Origin: Brenneria goodwinii
GTDB taxonomy: Bacteria > Pseudomonadota > Gammaproteobacteria > Enterobacterales > Enterobacteriaceae
Length of the DNA: 64,000 bases
Direction: 5' to 3'
Assembly: GCF_002291445.1 (NCBI RefSeq)
Contig: NZ_CP014137.1
Span: forward strand, 1,860,001 to 1,924,000
The notes beneath the pieces were generated by a model. The model saw nothing but the letters and a program-made list of their open reading frames with translations. It was not told where the DNA came from and made no database searches. The position numbers and the translations under genes were made by a program. Below, piece after piece: positions 18,164 through 26,615 of the stretch (position 1 is its first letter; each line of letters begins with the position of its first letter).

Positions 18164-19129
18164 GTGAGTATTGCAATAATGCTATGCACTCACGGTACCA
18201 CCGCAGGGCCGCTGCTTAAAACAGCCGAAATGATTCTGGGTGAACAACAAAACGTTGCCTGGATAGATTTCATCCCCGGTGAGAATGCTGAAACGTTGAT
18301 GGAAAAATATCAGGAGAAGTTATCCCATCTAGATACTTCGCTTGGCGTATTGTTTTTAGTCGATACCTGGGGGGGCAGTCCTTTTAACGCTGCCAGCCGT
18401 ATGGTAACGGACAAGGAGAACTACGAAGTTATTGCCGGGGTAAATATTCCCATGCTGGCGGAAACGTTTATGGCTCGGGACGATAATCCGGCATTTGCCG
18501 ATCTGGTTTCCATTGCCCTTGAAGCTGGCCGGGACGGCGTGAAAGCGTTGAAAGCGCAAGAGCAGCAGCAGAAAACCACTGCCGTATCCCCTCCTCCTAA
18601 AGCGCCCGCCGCGGCTCCCGTTGCCGGTACCGGCGGCCATATGAAGATCGGATTGGCGCGTATCGATGACCGTTTGATTCACGGTCAGGTCGCCACCCGC
18701 TGGACCAAAGAAACCAACGTCGCCCGCATTATCGTGGTCAGTGACGAGGTTGCCGCCGACAACGTGCGCAAAACGTTATTGACGCAGGTTGCGCCGCCGG
18801 GCGTTACCGCTCATGTGGTCGATGTGGCGAAAGCGATTCGCGTTTATAACAACCCGAAATACGCGTCCGATCGCGTTATGCTGTTATTTACCAACCCGAC
18901 CGACGTACTCACGCTGGTTGAGAATGGCGTAAAAATACCCTCGGTCAACATTGGAGGCATGGCATTCCGGCAGGGGAAAACGCAGGTCAATAATGCGGTT
19001 TCCATTGATGAAAAAGATATTGCCGCATTTAAGGAGCTGGATAAACGCGGGATTGAATTGGAAGTTAGAAAGGTTTCAAGTGATACCAAGCTCAAAATGA
19101 TGGACTTAATCAATAAGATGGCTCGTTAG
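18164..19129 (+). CDS. manX: ManX, mannose PTS EIIAB
   Basis: A 321-residue two-domain cytoplasmic PTS protein. EIIA occupies residues 1-125, with the phosphorylated His10 in MLCTHGTTAG. A Q/P/A-rich linker spans about 131-157. EIIB follows from Met160, with phospho-His173 in RIDDRLIHGQVATRW. Start is GTG at 18164, preceded by GAGGAGGT. It receives phosphate from HPr and passes it to sugars (mannose, glucose, glucosamine) carried by ManYZ. A 192-nt gap filled by an ERIC element separates it from manY, unlike the short gap in E. coli. Confidence 0.97.
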   Translation: MSIAIMLCTHGTTAGPLLKTAEMILGEQQNVAWIDFIPGENAETLMEKYQEKLSHLDTSLGVLFLVDTWGGSPFNAASRMVTDKENYEVIAGVNIPMLAETFMARDDNPAFADLVSIALEAGRDGVKALKAQEQQQKTTAVSPPPKAPAAAPVAGTGGHMKIGLARIDDRLIHGQVATRWTKETNVARIIVVSDEVAADNVRKTLLTQVAPPGVTAHVVDVAKAIRVYNNPKYASDRVMLLFTNPTDVLTLVENGVKIPSVNIGGMAFRQGKTQVNNAVSIDEKDIAAFKELDKRGIELEVRKVSSDTKLKMMDLINKMAR

Positions 19130-19164
19130 CACATTCATAAATAACGCTGTTTAACGATTTATTT

Positions 19165-19291
19165 TATACCCAATAGATTTCGAGGTGCAGGAAGGCGGCA
19201 ATCGAGTGAATCTCCTGGAACTTACTCAAGTAAGTGACTGGGGTGAACGAGAGCAGCCAACGCATCTGCAACTTGAAAGATTAAGGGGATA
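19165..19291 (+). repeat. ERIC element (full length, 127 bp)
   Basis: The core GTGAATCTCCTGGAACTTAC followed by TCAAGTAAGTGACTGGGG matches the enterobacterial repetitive intergenic consensus, including the sequences targeted by the classic ERIC primers. The ends, beginning TATACCCAATAGATTTC and ending CAACTTGAAAGATTAAGGGG, are imperfect inverted repeats. Length is 127 bp, the standard size. It sits inside the man operon between manX and manY and would be transcribed as a long hairpin. Confidence 0.93.
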
Positions 19292-19321
19292 CTCAGAAAC
19301 GTTTTTCATAGGAGAAGTACA

Positions 19322-20119
19322 ATGGAGATTACCACGCTTCAAATTGTGCTGATATTTCTCGTAGCTTGCGTCTCGGGGATGGGATCGATTCTTGATGAAT
19401 TTCAGTTCCACCGTCCGCTTGTCGCCTGTACGCTTATTGGTGCGATACTTGGCGACCTGCAAACCGGGATCATTATCGGCGGTACATTGGAAATGATCGC
19501 TCTCGGCTGGATGAACATTGGCGCGGCGGTCGCGCCCGATGCGGCTCTGGCTTCCATTATTTCAACCATTCTGGTCATTGCGGGCGGACAGAGCGTCGGT
19601 GCGGGGATTGCACTGGCTATTCCGTTGGCTGCGGCGGGCCAGGTACTGACGATTATTGTCCGCACCATTACCGTTGCCTTCCAACACGCGGCCGATAGCG
19701 CGGCGGAACGCGGTAACTTGAGCGCCATCAGTTGGCTGCACGTATCAGCCTTGCTCCTTCAGGCAATGCGTATTGCGATCCCGGCCGTTATCGTTGCGAT
19801 ATCTGTCGGTACGGATGCCGTTCACGCCATGTTGAATTCGATTCCGGATGTCGTCACCAACGGCCTGAATATCGCCGGCGGGATGATTGTGGTCGTCGGT
19901 TATGCCATGGTCATCAACATGATGCGCGCCGGCTATCTGATGCCGTTCTTCTATCTCGGTTTCGTTACCGCCGCATTCACCGATTTCAACCTGGTCGCGC
20001 TGGGCGTCATTGGCGTGGTCATGGCCGTGCTGTATATCCAGCTCAGCCCGAAATACAACAAGGTGCAGGGTCAACCTGTGGCGGCCGGCAACAACGATCT
20101 TGATAACGAACTGGACTAA
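19322..20119 (+). CDS. manY: ManY, mannose PTS EIIC
   Basis: A 265-residue integral membrane protein with the family start MEITTLQIVLIFLVACVSGM and GSILDEFQFHRPLVACTLIG. Several hydrophobic segments follow, including DLQTGIIIGGTLEMIALGWM. It forms the sugar channel with ManZ. The start has GGAGAAGTACA upstream. ManZ follows 5 nt after the stop. Confidence 0.97.
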   Translation: MEITTLQIVLIFLVACVSGMGSILDEFQFHRPLVACTLIGAILGDLQTGIIIGGTLEMIALGWMNIGAAVAPDAALASIISTILVIAGGQSVGAGIALAIPLAAAGQVLTIIVRTITVAFQHAADSAAERGNLSAISWLHVSALLLQAMRIAIPAVIVAISVGTDAVHAMLNSIPDVVTNGLNIAGGMIVVVGYAMVINMMRAGYLMPFFYLGFVTAAFTDFNLVALGVIGVVMAVLYIQLSPKYNKVQGQPVAAGNNDLDNELD

Positions 20120-20124
20120 TAGGA

Positions 20125-20976
20125 GTGAGAGAAATGGTTGAATCAACTAATGTCAAAAAACTCACTGCCAGCGACATTCGCGGTGTGTTTATTCGCTCCA
20201 ACCTGTTCCAGGGGTCATGGAACTTTGAACGTATGCAGGCGCTCGGCTTCTGTTTTTCCATGGTGCCGGTGATCCGCCGTCTTTACCCTGAAAACTCGGA
20301 AGAGCGCAAGCAGGCGATTAAGCGCCACCTGGAGTTCTTCAATACCCAGCCGTTTGTCGCCGCCCCGATCCTGGGCGTGACGATGGCGATGGAAGAGCAA
20401 CGCGCGAACGGCGCGCCGATTGATGACGGTGCGATCAACGGCCTGAAAGTCGGTCTGATGGGACCGCTGGCGGGCGTCGGCGACCCGATATTCTGGGGCA
20501 CCGCCCGTCCTGTCTTTGCCGCGTTGGGCGCAGGTATCGCCATGAGCGGCAGCCTGCTGGGCCCGGTTCTCTTTTTCGTCCTGTTCAACCTGGTCCGACT
20601 GCTGGTTCGCTACTATGGCGTCGCTTACGGCTATCGTAAAGGCGTGGATATCGTGAGCGATATGGGCGGCGGTTTCCTGCAGAAGATGACCGAGGGGGCA
20701 TCGATTCTCGGCCTATTTGTCATGGGAGCGTTGGTCAATAAATGGACCCACGTCAACGTTCCGATGGTGGTTTCAAGGGTAACCAACCAAAACGGAGAAA
20801 CCACGGTGACCACGGTTCAGTCAATTCTGGACCAGCTCATGCCGGGATTGATTCCCCTACTGCTGACATTCGGCTGTATGTGGCTGTTAAGACGTAAGGT
20901 GAACGCCCTGTGGCTCATTATGGGGTTCTTTGCCATCGGTATCTTTGGCTATTGGATCGGCCTGTTAGGTCTGTAA
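20125..20976 (+). CDS. manZ: ManZ, mannose PTS EIID
   Basis: 283 residues (E. coli 286). Motifs of the EIID family are visible: LTASDIRGVFIRSNLFQGSW, NFERMQALGFCFSMVPVIRR, and GLMGPLAGVGDPIFWGT. Hydrophobic C-terminal segments end in GIFGYWIGLLGL. It works with ManY as the membrane part of the mannose permease, also a route for phage lambda DNA and some bacteriocins in E. coli. Last gene of the man operon. Confidence 0.97.
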   Translation: MREMVESTNVKKLTASDIRGVFIRSNLFQGSWNFERMQALGFCFSMVPVIRRLYPENSEERKQAIKRHLEFFNTQPFVAAPILGVTMAMEEQRANGAPIDDGAINGLKVGLMGPLAGVGDPIFWGTARPVFAALGAGIAMSGSLLGPVLFFVLFNLVRLLVRYYGVAYGYRKGVDIVSDMGGGFLQKMTEGASILGLFVMGALVNKWTHVNVPMVVSRVTNQNGETTVTTVQSILDQLMPGLIPLLLTFGCMWLLRRKVNALWLIMGFFAIGIFGYWIGLLGL

Positions 20977-20983
20977 TACGTTA

Positions 20984-21012
20984 ATCTGCCGGAGGCCGCG
21001 CCTCCGGCAGAT
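20984..21012 (+). terminator. strong hairpin after manZ
   Basis: A 12-bp perfect stem ATCTGCCGGAGG/CCTCCGGCAGAT with loop CCGCG lies 7 nt after the manZ stop. No T-run follows, so it may stabilise the mRNA 3' end or act as a Rho-assisted stop. Confidence 0.6.
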
Positions 21013-21095
21013 GCTATTCTGAAGCATAATTCAACGCGGAAAGCCGCATTGCCGAGTAAACTACCCCCTTCCCACCTTCACGCCTGGAGTTATCT

Positions 21096-21554
21096 ATGAC
21101 GGGTACGGATATCGCTCTGATTTTATCAATCGCACTGGCGCTGGCTTATGCCATCTATGACGAGTTCATCATGGATAGGTTAAAAGGCGAAACTCGGCTC
21201 CGCGTGTCGCTGAAGCGCGTAAACCGCCTGGATGCCCTGATCTTTATCGGTTTGGTGATCATTCTTATTTATCGAAATGTGATGAATAACGGTGCGATAA
21301 TTACTACTTCGCTTTTGCTTTCTCTGGCATTTATGGCGATCTATCTTGCCTATATTCGTCGTCCTAAGTTGTTGTTTAAATCAACAGGTTTCTTTTATGC
21401 CAATATATTTATCCTTTATAATCGAATTAAGAACATGAATTTATCCGAAGACGGCATCCTGGTAATTGACTTAGAAAAACGTCGATTATTAATACAGGTA
21501 AACCAGCTTGACGATCTGGAGAAAATATATAAATTCATGGTTGAAAATCAATAA
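21096..21554 (+). CDS. yobD: YobD, DUF986 inner-membrane protein
   Basis: 152 residues with hydrophobic stretches near residues 5-22, 48-62 and 70-90, and a positively charged loop (RLKGETRLRVSLKRVNRLDA) between them. It matches the YobD/DUF986 family and follows manZ, as in E. coli. Function unknown. The C-terminal cytoplasmic part (VIDLEKRRLLIQVNQLDDLE) is conserved in the family. Confidence 0.9.
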   Translation: MTGTDIALILSIALALAYAIYDEFIMDRLKGETRLRVSLKRVNRLDALIFIGLVIILIYRNVMNNGAIITTSLLLSLAFMAIYLAYIRRPKLLFKSTGFFYANIFILYNRIKNMNLSEDGILVIDLEKRRLLIQVNQLDDLEKIYKFMVENQ

Positions 21555-21669
21555 GATATCGTTTTTACATTATGAATTTAAAATATTATTAAACATTCCA
21601 TTAACTTGTTTGTGGTATTTTATCCCTATCAATCTCGTTGTTATTTTATGCAATAACTATTCATTTTTA

Positions 21670-21688
21670 TTAAATGAAAATCATTATC
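21670..21688 (+). promoter_or_regulatory. Fur-like box upstream of mntP
   Basis: TTAAATGAAAATCATTATC matches 15 of 19 positions of the Fur consensus by eye. It lies about 90 nt before the riboswitch start, in an AT-rich region of 200 nt that otherwise holds no gene. Fur and Mn-dependent regulation of mntP is known in E. coli. Confidence 0.65.
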
Positions 21689-21762
21689 AATCGCATTGTT
21701 AACACGTAATTTTTTTATTGTTGTTTGATCTATAAATAATATGTTAAGGTTGCGCCGTCATT

Positions 21763-21948
21763 GGGGAGTAGCCGGTTTCTGAAACCTAATTCAGAAATGC
21801 TCGTATCAACATACTCGTTTTATATGCAGGATAATTTATAAAACGTGGTGCGGGCGGCCGATGGGCAGGCGAGACCATAGACACGATGATCATCATGAGG
21901 TTGGGGATGATCGACGTGGATATGGAGAAACACCCAGCCGAGGCTACT
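21763..21948 (+). ncRNA. yybP-ykoY manganese riboswitch in the mntP leader
   Basis: The leader begins GGGGAGTAGCC and ends CCCAGCCGAGGCTACTT, the two conserved ends of the yybP-ykoY family. AGTAGCC (21767-21773) pairs perfectly with GGCTACT (21942-21948) to form P1. The middle contains TGCTCGTATCAACATACTCG and GGGCAGGCGAGACCATA, which are also shared with the E. coli mntP leader. The only Shine-Dalgarno-like stretch, GAGG, lies within the 3' conserved segment 9 nt before the mntP ATG. Mn binding should therefore change access to the start site, in keeping with Mn activation of mntP. Confidence 0.93.
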
Positions 21949-21952
21949 TAAC

Positions 21953-22525
21953 ATGAACCTATCAGCTACACTCATCCTTGCTTTTGGCATGTCTATGGAT
22001 GCCTTCGCCGCGTCTATTGGTAAAGGCGCCGTATTACATAAGCCTAGATTTCGCGATGCCGTGCGGACCGGCCTTATTTTTGGCGTGATAGAAGCCATTA
22101 CGCCGTTAATCGGCTGGGCGCTTGGTTTCTTCGCCAGTCGGTACGTTCTAGAATGGGATCACTGGGTTGCCTTCAGCCTGTTGTTTATCCTTGGCGTGCG
22201 GATGATTATGAATGGCAGCCAAACGTCGAAAAGTTCTCACAAAGAGCAAATCAGAAAACATAGTTTGCCTCTCCTGATTTGCACCGCTATCGCCACCAGT
22301 CTGGATGCCATGGCGATAGGCGTAGGATTAGCCTTTCTGCAGGTCAATATTTTTCACACCGCGATGGTTATTGGCTGTGCGACCATGATTATGGTGACGT
22401 TGGGAATGTTAATCGGGCGCTATATCGGCCCTCTTCTGGGTAAAAAAGCGGAAATCGTCGGCGGCCTGGTGCTCATCGGTATTGGCTGCAATATCCTCTA
22501 CGAACATATTGGCTATCTGGCCTGA
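21953..22525 (+). CDS. mntP: MntP, manganese efflux pump
   Basis: A 190-residue inner-membrane protein (E. coli 188) with about six predicted helices. The two family repeats show ILAFGMSMDAFAASIGKGA near the N-terminus and TAIATSLDAMAIGVGLAF in the middle; the aspartates in these (DAFAAS, DAMAIG) are the family's Mn-transport residues. It exports excess Mn(II). Expression is expected to depend on the riboswitch directly upstream. Confidence 0.96.
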   Translation: MNLSATLILAFGMSMDAFAASIGKGAVLHKPRFRDAVRTGLIFGVIEAITPLIGWALGFFASRYVLEWDHWVAFSLLFILGVRMIMNGSQTSKSSHKEQIRKHSLPLLICTAIATSLDAMAIGVGLAFLQVNIFHTAMVIGCATMIMVTLGMLIGRYIGPLLGKKAEIVGGLVLIGIGCNILYEHIGYLA

Positions 22526-22639
22526 TCCCCTGTTACGCCACCCGCGATGATGTTATCGGCGCAGGGAATGTCTTCCCTGCCCGTATTCGGTTATCAAATC
22601 AACCTGTAGCGACTTTTAACGATGAAGAGTATATACCGA

Positions 22640-23476
22640 TTATCGGCAGGCGCTGTTATCATCGACACGCTGGTGTAGCCGGATAATAAAATCGGTCTCG
22701 CAGGTGAATTGATCGGTTTCCTGTAATTTTTTACCGACTTCCGGCGTCGCTCGCCAAGCGAACGGCGTCATCTGTAACAATGCGGCCCCTTCCTGCCCCG
22801 ACAGTTGCATCGGGTATGCCAACGTTTGCTGCTCCATCAACTGAAAGCCAGACAGCGTTTCCTCTCTGTTCGGATGTAACTGCACCCGATCATAGACTTC
22901 CGCCTTTAATTGATAAAGATGCCGCGGCCCCGGCGATACGGTAACCACCCATCCTCCCGCTTTGACGGTGCGTTGTAATTCAGCATCATTACAGGGCGCA
23001 TAAATTTTCAATAGCGCATCCAATGACCGATCGCTAAACGGCAGTCGTTGACTTGATGCGACGCAATAATCAACCTCCCGATAACGCTTCGCGGCGCGTT
23101 GTATCGCGGCCTTTGAAACATCCAATCCATAAACCACCATTGCTGGCCGACGTTGCTTAAGGCGGTCAGCCAGAGCAGAGGTGTAATATCCTTCCCCACA
23201 GCCGATATCCAGCAACGCGGCGGCGGTATCCGGTAAGATCTCATTAATGCGCTGCGTAACATAGTCACGCAACGGTTGGTAATGCCCCGCATCCAGAAAC
23301 ATCCTGCGCGCCTGCATCATTTCAGCACTGTCGCCCGGTTGTTTGGAACGCTTGAACTGCACCGGCAATAAATTTACATAACCTTCTTTCGCACAATCAA
23401 AGTGATGGCGACCACAGCTCCATTGCTGTTTTATTCGGTGTAATGGTTGCTGACACAGCGGGCATTGATAAGCCAT
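22640..23476 (-). CDS. rlmA: RlmA, 23S rRNA m1G745 methyltransferase
   Basis: 278 residues from the ATG at 23476. N-terminal zinc finger: CPLC...C.......C in residues 4-30 (CPLCQQPLHRIKQQWSCGRH, then FDCAKEGYVNLLP). The SAM-binding motif is LLDIGCGEGYYTSALADRL, followed by VYGLDVSKAAIQRAAKRY. It methylates N1 of G745 in helix 35 of 23S rRNA. Two further possible starts (ATG 23482 and TTG 23497) lie just upstream; the family begins at MAYQCPLC, which I use. An AGGAAA lies 10 nt before it. Confidence 0.94.
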   Translation of the reverse strand: MAYQCPLCQQPLHRIKQQWSCGRHHFDCAKEGYVNLLPVQFKRSKQPGDSAEMMQARRMFLDAGHYQPLRDYVTQRINEILPDTAAALLDIGCGEGYYTSALADRLKQRRPAMVVYGLDVSKAAIQRAAKRYREVDYCVASSQRLPFSDRSLDALLKIYAPCNDAELQRTVKAGGWVVTVSPGPRHLYQLKAEVYDRVQLHPNREETLSGFQLMEQQTLAYPMQLSGQEGAALLQMTPFAWRATPEVGKKLQETDQFTCETDFIIRLHQRVDDNSACR

Positions 23477-23521
23477 CAGCATGTTTTCCTGCTTCAAAAA
23501 GAGTATTTATTAAATATCAGA

Positions 23522-23551
23522 CAACAAAAAACCCGCACCAAGGCGGGTTTT
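23522..23551 (-). terminator. intrinsic terminator of yobF-cspC
   Basis: AAAACCCGC and GCGGGTTTT form the stem; on the minus strand it ends in a T-run (TTTTTTGTTG). It lies 17 nt after the cspC stop. Confidence 0.9.
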
Positions 23552-23567
23552 GCAACGTAAGCGGTTA

Positions 23568-23777
23568 TTACAGCGCGGTAACGTTGACTGCAGATGGACC
23601 TTTCTGACCATCTTGGATTTCGAACTCTACGCTCTGGCCTTCAGCCAGCGTTTTGAAACCGTTGCCTTGAATTGCAGAGAAGTGTACGAATACGTCTTTG
23701 CTACCGTCAGCAGGAGTGATGAAGCCGAAGCCTTTAGATTCATTGAACCACTTAACCTGACCTTTAATCTTTGCCAT
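23568..23777 (-). CDS. cspC: CspC, cold-shock-like RNA chaperone
   Basis: 69 residues, nearly identical to E. coli CspC: MAKIKGQVKWFNESKGFGFI, then VFVHFSAIQGNGFKTLAEGQ. It differs from CspE in the Ala2, the QGNG loop and the GQKGPSAVNV end. RNA-binding motifs RNP1 (KGFGFI) and RNP2 (VFVHF) are intact. It binds RNA and acts as a transcription antiterminator and mRNA stabiliser (for example rpoS) at normal temperature. Translated from an AAAGGAAAT site 15 nt after yobF. Confidence 0.97.
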   Translation of the reverse strand: MAKIKGQVKWFNESKGFGFITPADGSKDVFVHFSAIQGNGFKTLAEGQSVEFEIQDGQKGPSAVNVTAL

Positions 23778-23791
23778 TTCAGATATTTCCT

Positions 23792-23932
23792 TTAATTGTT
23801 TAAACCGCCAGAGGCGTATACAGACAAACCAAAGTCGTTACTGCGTGAGGCACTAAGATAAGGATCGGCAGAGAAGCGGTATTCAACGCTAACGTTTGTA
23901 CTCAAGACTTCTTTACTGAAAATGCCATTCAT
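23792..23932 (-). CDS. yobF: YobF, small protein upstream of cspC
   Basis: A 46-codon frame starting MNGIFSKEVLSTNVSVEYRF and ending GLSVYASGGLNN. The pattern MxGIFSKEVLS..VxVEYRFSA matches E. coli YobF (47 residues), which lies in the same operon directly before cspC. A GAGGT lies about 12 nt before the ATG. E. coli YobF is a heat- and stress-induced small protein of unknown function. Here the C-terminal third differs from the E. coli protein. It is easily missed because of its size. Confidence 0.9.
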   Translation of the reverse strand: MNGIFSKEVLSTNVSVEYRFSADPYLSASRSNDFGLSVYASGGLNN

Positions 23933-24355
23933 ATACAGAACTGTACCTCGTTTTACCCAAGTGCGTTATTACACACTCCGCAGTTGATGGCAAGCCATTT
24001 TTTACCACTAGTAGACCTGCCGCACAGATTGACGCCGTTGATAAGCGACTAAATGCGCAATAACACACTAAATCTCTGTAAATAATAGGGTTAAGCATAT
24101 TTTTTACTGATGAATCCCACCATTTACATATAGCTATAGAAAACACCGTCCGTGGCGTAATTGCAACCATTACGCCACGCCATAGGAAAATACGATGAGA
24201 TTAACGGCTGACACGAAAACGCGCGGATAAACGCGGGAATGATAGCGATAACATATTGATTATATTTACAATATATCGCCACCATGAATGCTATGTTTTT
24301 CGACAGGGTCTCAGATCGGAAAGTAAGAAACAATCGTTTTGCTTTCTTTTCTGGA
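23933..24355. other. Leader and spacer upstream of yobF-cspC
   Basis: 423 nt with no supported gene. The part next to yobF should be the cspC transcript leader, which is long in csp genes. An open frame at 23913-24170 on the minus strand overlaps yobF and resembles nothing, so I leave it out. Confidence 0.4.
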
Positions 24356-24451
24356 TTAATTCCCTATTAACATCACAATAAACAGTGGAACCAACAGAAT
24401 AAGTAAAAGCCAGCTTGCCAGTTTCCAACGTCTTTCGGATTTGATGCTCAT
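24356..24451 (-). CDS. Putative 31-residue single-span membrane protein
   Basis: ATG at 24451 to TAA at 24356-24358 encodes 31 residues: a charged head MSIKSERRWK, then a hydrophobic helix LASWLLLILLVPLFIVMLIGN. GAGGAA lies 8 nt upstream, a well-placed ribosome binding site. The positive N-terminus predicts the head stays in the cytoplasm. It resembles the many tiny membrane proteins of enterobacteria (for example the yob/yoa/yni class) in layout, but I do not recognise a named family. It lies on the same strand as yobF-cspC, about 420 nt upstream, and divergent from sitA. Confidence 0.6.
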   Translation of the reverse strand: MSIKSERRWKLASWLLLILLVPLFIVMLIGN

Positions 24452-24745
24452 ATCTTTGTTCCTCGCAGGATAAAACCTATGCCAAAACCCCATTCATAAT
24501 GTTTTATCGGCAACACTCGCCATTTTTTTAGCCCTTGGTTGTATAGCGGACGATTGCGATTTATTCCCTATGAACAGTGCGAATATTCCCCATTAGCATT
24601 AGACTTACGTTGCAAGGTTGATTGCGTTTTATTAAATTAGAGCAGCATGTTTGTTACTGAAGAGGCAATATGGGTTTTTCCCACATAGACATACAGCTAG
24701 CCCCCCGCCGAGTCATCCAACGCGCCGCCACCTTCCATCTGTCTC

Positions 24746-24775
24746 TTGACTTAAATGATATTGATAATTATTCTC
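24746..24775 (+). promoter_or_regulatory. Fur-like box over the sitA promoter
   Basis: GATATTGATAATTATTCTC (24757-24775) matches 16 of 19 Fur consensus positions by eye. It overlaps a plausible promoter: TTGACT at 24746-24751 and TATTCT at 24769-24774, 17 nt apart. Iron- or manganese-loaded repression of the metal importer is expected. The rest of 24452-24807 holds no gene that I can support. Confidence 0.75.
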
Positions 24776-24807
24776 AAAAATTATTCACAGCTTGTAAGGA
24801 TATATGC

Positions 24808-25722
24808 ATGATTGGTTCTCTGGCCCGGTTACCCCCTTTTTGGCATCGCATTATTTTGTCTTGCGCCCTACTCTTCACGTCCGTGTCCGCCGCCTCTGCC
24901 GCGGAAAAACTCAAAGTGGTCACCACATTCACCATTATTCAGGATATTGCGCAGAATATTGCCGGGGATGCCGCCACGGTAGAATCCATTACCAAGCCCG
25001 GCGCCGAGATCCATGATTATCAGCCCACGCCACGCGACATCGTTAAAGCGCAGTCCGCTCAGTTGATACTCTGGAACGGTATGAACTTGGAACGCTGGTT
25101 TGAGCGCTTTTTTGAAAACGTTAAAGATGTTCCGGCGGTGGTGGTGACGGAAGGCATTACCCCGCTTCCGATCCGCGGGGGCAGCTATAACGGGAACCCC
25201 AATCCCCACGCCTGGATGTCGCCGTCGAACGCCCTAATCTATATTGAAAATATCCGGGCGGGATTGGTGAAATATGATCCGGCCAATGCGGAAATCTATA
25301 ACCGCAACGCTAAAACCTATGCAGAAAAGATCAAAGCGATTGATTCGCCATTGCGTGACCGACTGTCGCGCATTCCCGAACAGCAGCGTTGGCTGGTTAC
25401 CAGCGAAGGGGCATTTAGTTATCTGGCGAATGATTACCAATTCAAGGAAGTCTATCTATGGCCGATCAACGCCGATGAGCAAGGTTCTCCTCAACAGGTG
25501 CGTCATGTGATTGATACCGTTCGGGCGGAAAAAATCCCGGTGGTATTCAGTGAAAGCACCATCTCGGATAAACCGATAAAACAAGTAAGCAAAGAAACCG
25601 GCGCCAAGTATGGCGGCGTACTTTATGTTGATTCCCTGTCGAACGAAAAAGGCCCGGTGCCCACCTATATTGACCTGTTGCAAGTGACGGTAGATACCAT
25701 CGCTAAAGGATTTGATCAATGA
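24808..25722 (+). CDS. sitA: SitA/YfeA-type periplasmic metal-binding protein
   Basis: About 304 residues from the ATG at 24808, which has AAGGA 7 nt upstream; the frame stays open further upstream without homology. A signal peptide (ILSCALLFTSVSAASA) precedes KLKVVTTFTIIQDIAQNIAG. Cluster A-I metal ligands are recognisable: the His in GAEIHDYQPTPRD, the His in NPHAWMSPSN, the Glu in SEGAFSYLAND, and the Asp near the C-terminus in LYVDSLS. It captures Mn(II)/Fe(II) for the ABC importer. The stop overlaps the sitB start by 4 nt. Confidence 0.93.
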   Translation: MIGSLARLPPFWHRIILSCALLFTSVSAASAAEKLKVVTTFTIIQDIAQNIAGDAATVESITKPGAEIHDYQPTPRDIVKAQSAQLILWNGMNLERWFERFFENVKDVPAVVVTEGITPLPIRGGSYNGNPNPHAWMSPSNALIYIENIRAGLVKYDPANAEIYNRNAKTYAEKIKAIDSPLRDRLSRIPEQQRWLVTSEGAFSYLANDYQFKEVYLWPINADEQGSPQQVRHVIDTVRAEKIPVVFSESTISDKPIKQVSKETGAKYGGVLYVDSLSNEKGPVPTYIDLLQVTVDTIAKGFDQ

Positions 25723-26615
25723 GCAGTGATACAATGACAACACAATCATTAGAGGTCAATGATGTCTCCGTCACCTACAGTAATGGACATCAGGCAATTC
25801 GGCATGCTTCTTTCGCATTGAGCGGCGGCACCATCTGCGCGCTGGTGGGCATTAACGGCAGTGGAAAATCCACCTTATTCAAAAGCATCATGGGTCTGGT
25901 GAAACCCACGGCAGGGCAAGTGCTGCTGAACAAAAAACCCATTATTCAGGCGCTGAAACAGAATCTGGTTGCCTACGTTCCCCAAACCGAAGACGTCGAC
26001 TGGAACTTCCCGGTACTGGTCTCCGATGTGGTGATGATGGGACGCTACGGGAAAATGAATTTTCTACGCATTCCCAGCCAGCGGGATCGCAGCATCGTCG
26101 CTGAATCACTGGAACGCGTCGGCCTTACGGCCTTACACCACCGTCAGATAGGCGAATTATCCGGCGGCCAGAAAAAACGGGTTTTCCTGGCACGCGCGCT
26201 GGCGCAGCAAGGCAGCGTTTTGCTCTTGGATGAACCCTTTACCGGCGTCGACGTAAAAACGGAAAATGCGATTATCGATCTGCTGCGCACTTTACGCGAC
26301 GAAGGGCACCTGATTCTGGTTGCGACGCATAACCTCGGCAGCGTGCCGGAATTCTGCGATAACGTCATCCTGGTGAACGGAACCGTTCTGGCGTCGGGCC
26401 CGACGCACAGTACCTTCACCCAGAGTAACCTCGAAAAAACCTTTGGCGGCGTGCTGCGTCATATCAATCTCGGCGGGCCTAATCTTCATGACGACGACGA
26501 TGCCCGCACGGTGACCGTACTGACCGATGACGAACGCCCCGCTGTTTTCTATGGCTCCACCAAGAGCGATCCTCCCGCCGTCCGCCATCTCCCGGAGGAG
26601 AAAAAAACACGATGA
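25719..26615 (+). CDS. sitB: SitB/YfeB-type metal ABC transporter ATPase
   Basis: A 298-residue ABC ATPase. Walker A GINGSGKST, Q-loop VPQTEDVDW, signature LSGGQKKR, Walker B VLLLDEPFTGVD and the switch His in VATHN are all present. After about residue 250 there is a D/E-rich extension (GGPNLHDDDDARTVTVLTDD) typical of SitB/YfeB. Start and stop overlap sitA and sitC by 4 nt each. Confidence 0.95.
   Translation: MSSDTMTTQSLEVNDVSVTYSNGHQAIRHASFALSGGTICALVGINGSGKSTLFKSIMGLVKPTAGQVLLNKKPIIQALKQNLVAYVPQTEDVDWNFPVLVSDVVMMGRYGKMNFLRIPSQRDRSIVAESLERVGLTALHHRQIGELSGGQKKRVFLARALAQQGSVLLLDEPFTGVDVKTENAIIDLLRTLRDEGHLILVATHNLGSVPEFCDNVILVNGTVLASGPTHSTFTQSNLEKTFGGVLRHINLGGPNLHDDDDARTVTVLTDDERPAVFYGSTKSDPPAVRHLPEEKKTR

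Noticed and set aside
23913..24170. 85-codon minus-strand frame over the yobF start
   Set aside because: It overlaps the well-supported yobF in a different frame and lacks a ribosome binding site.
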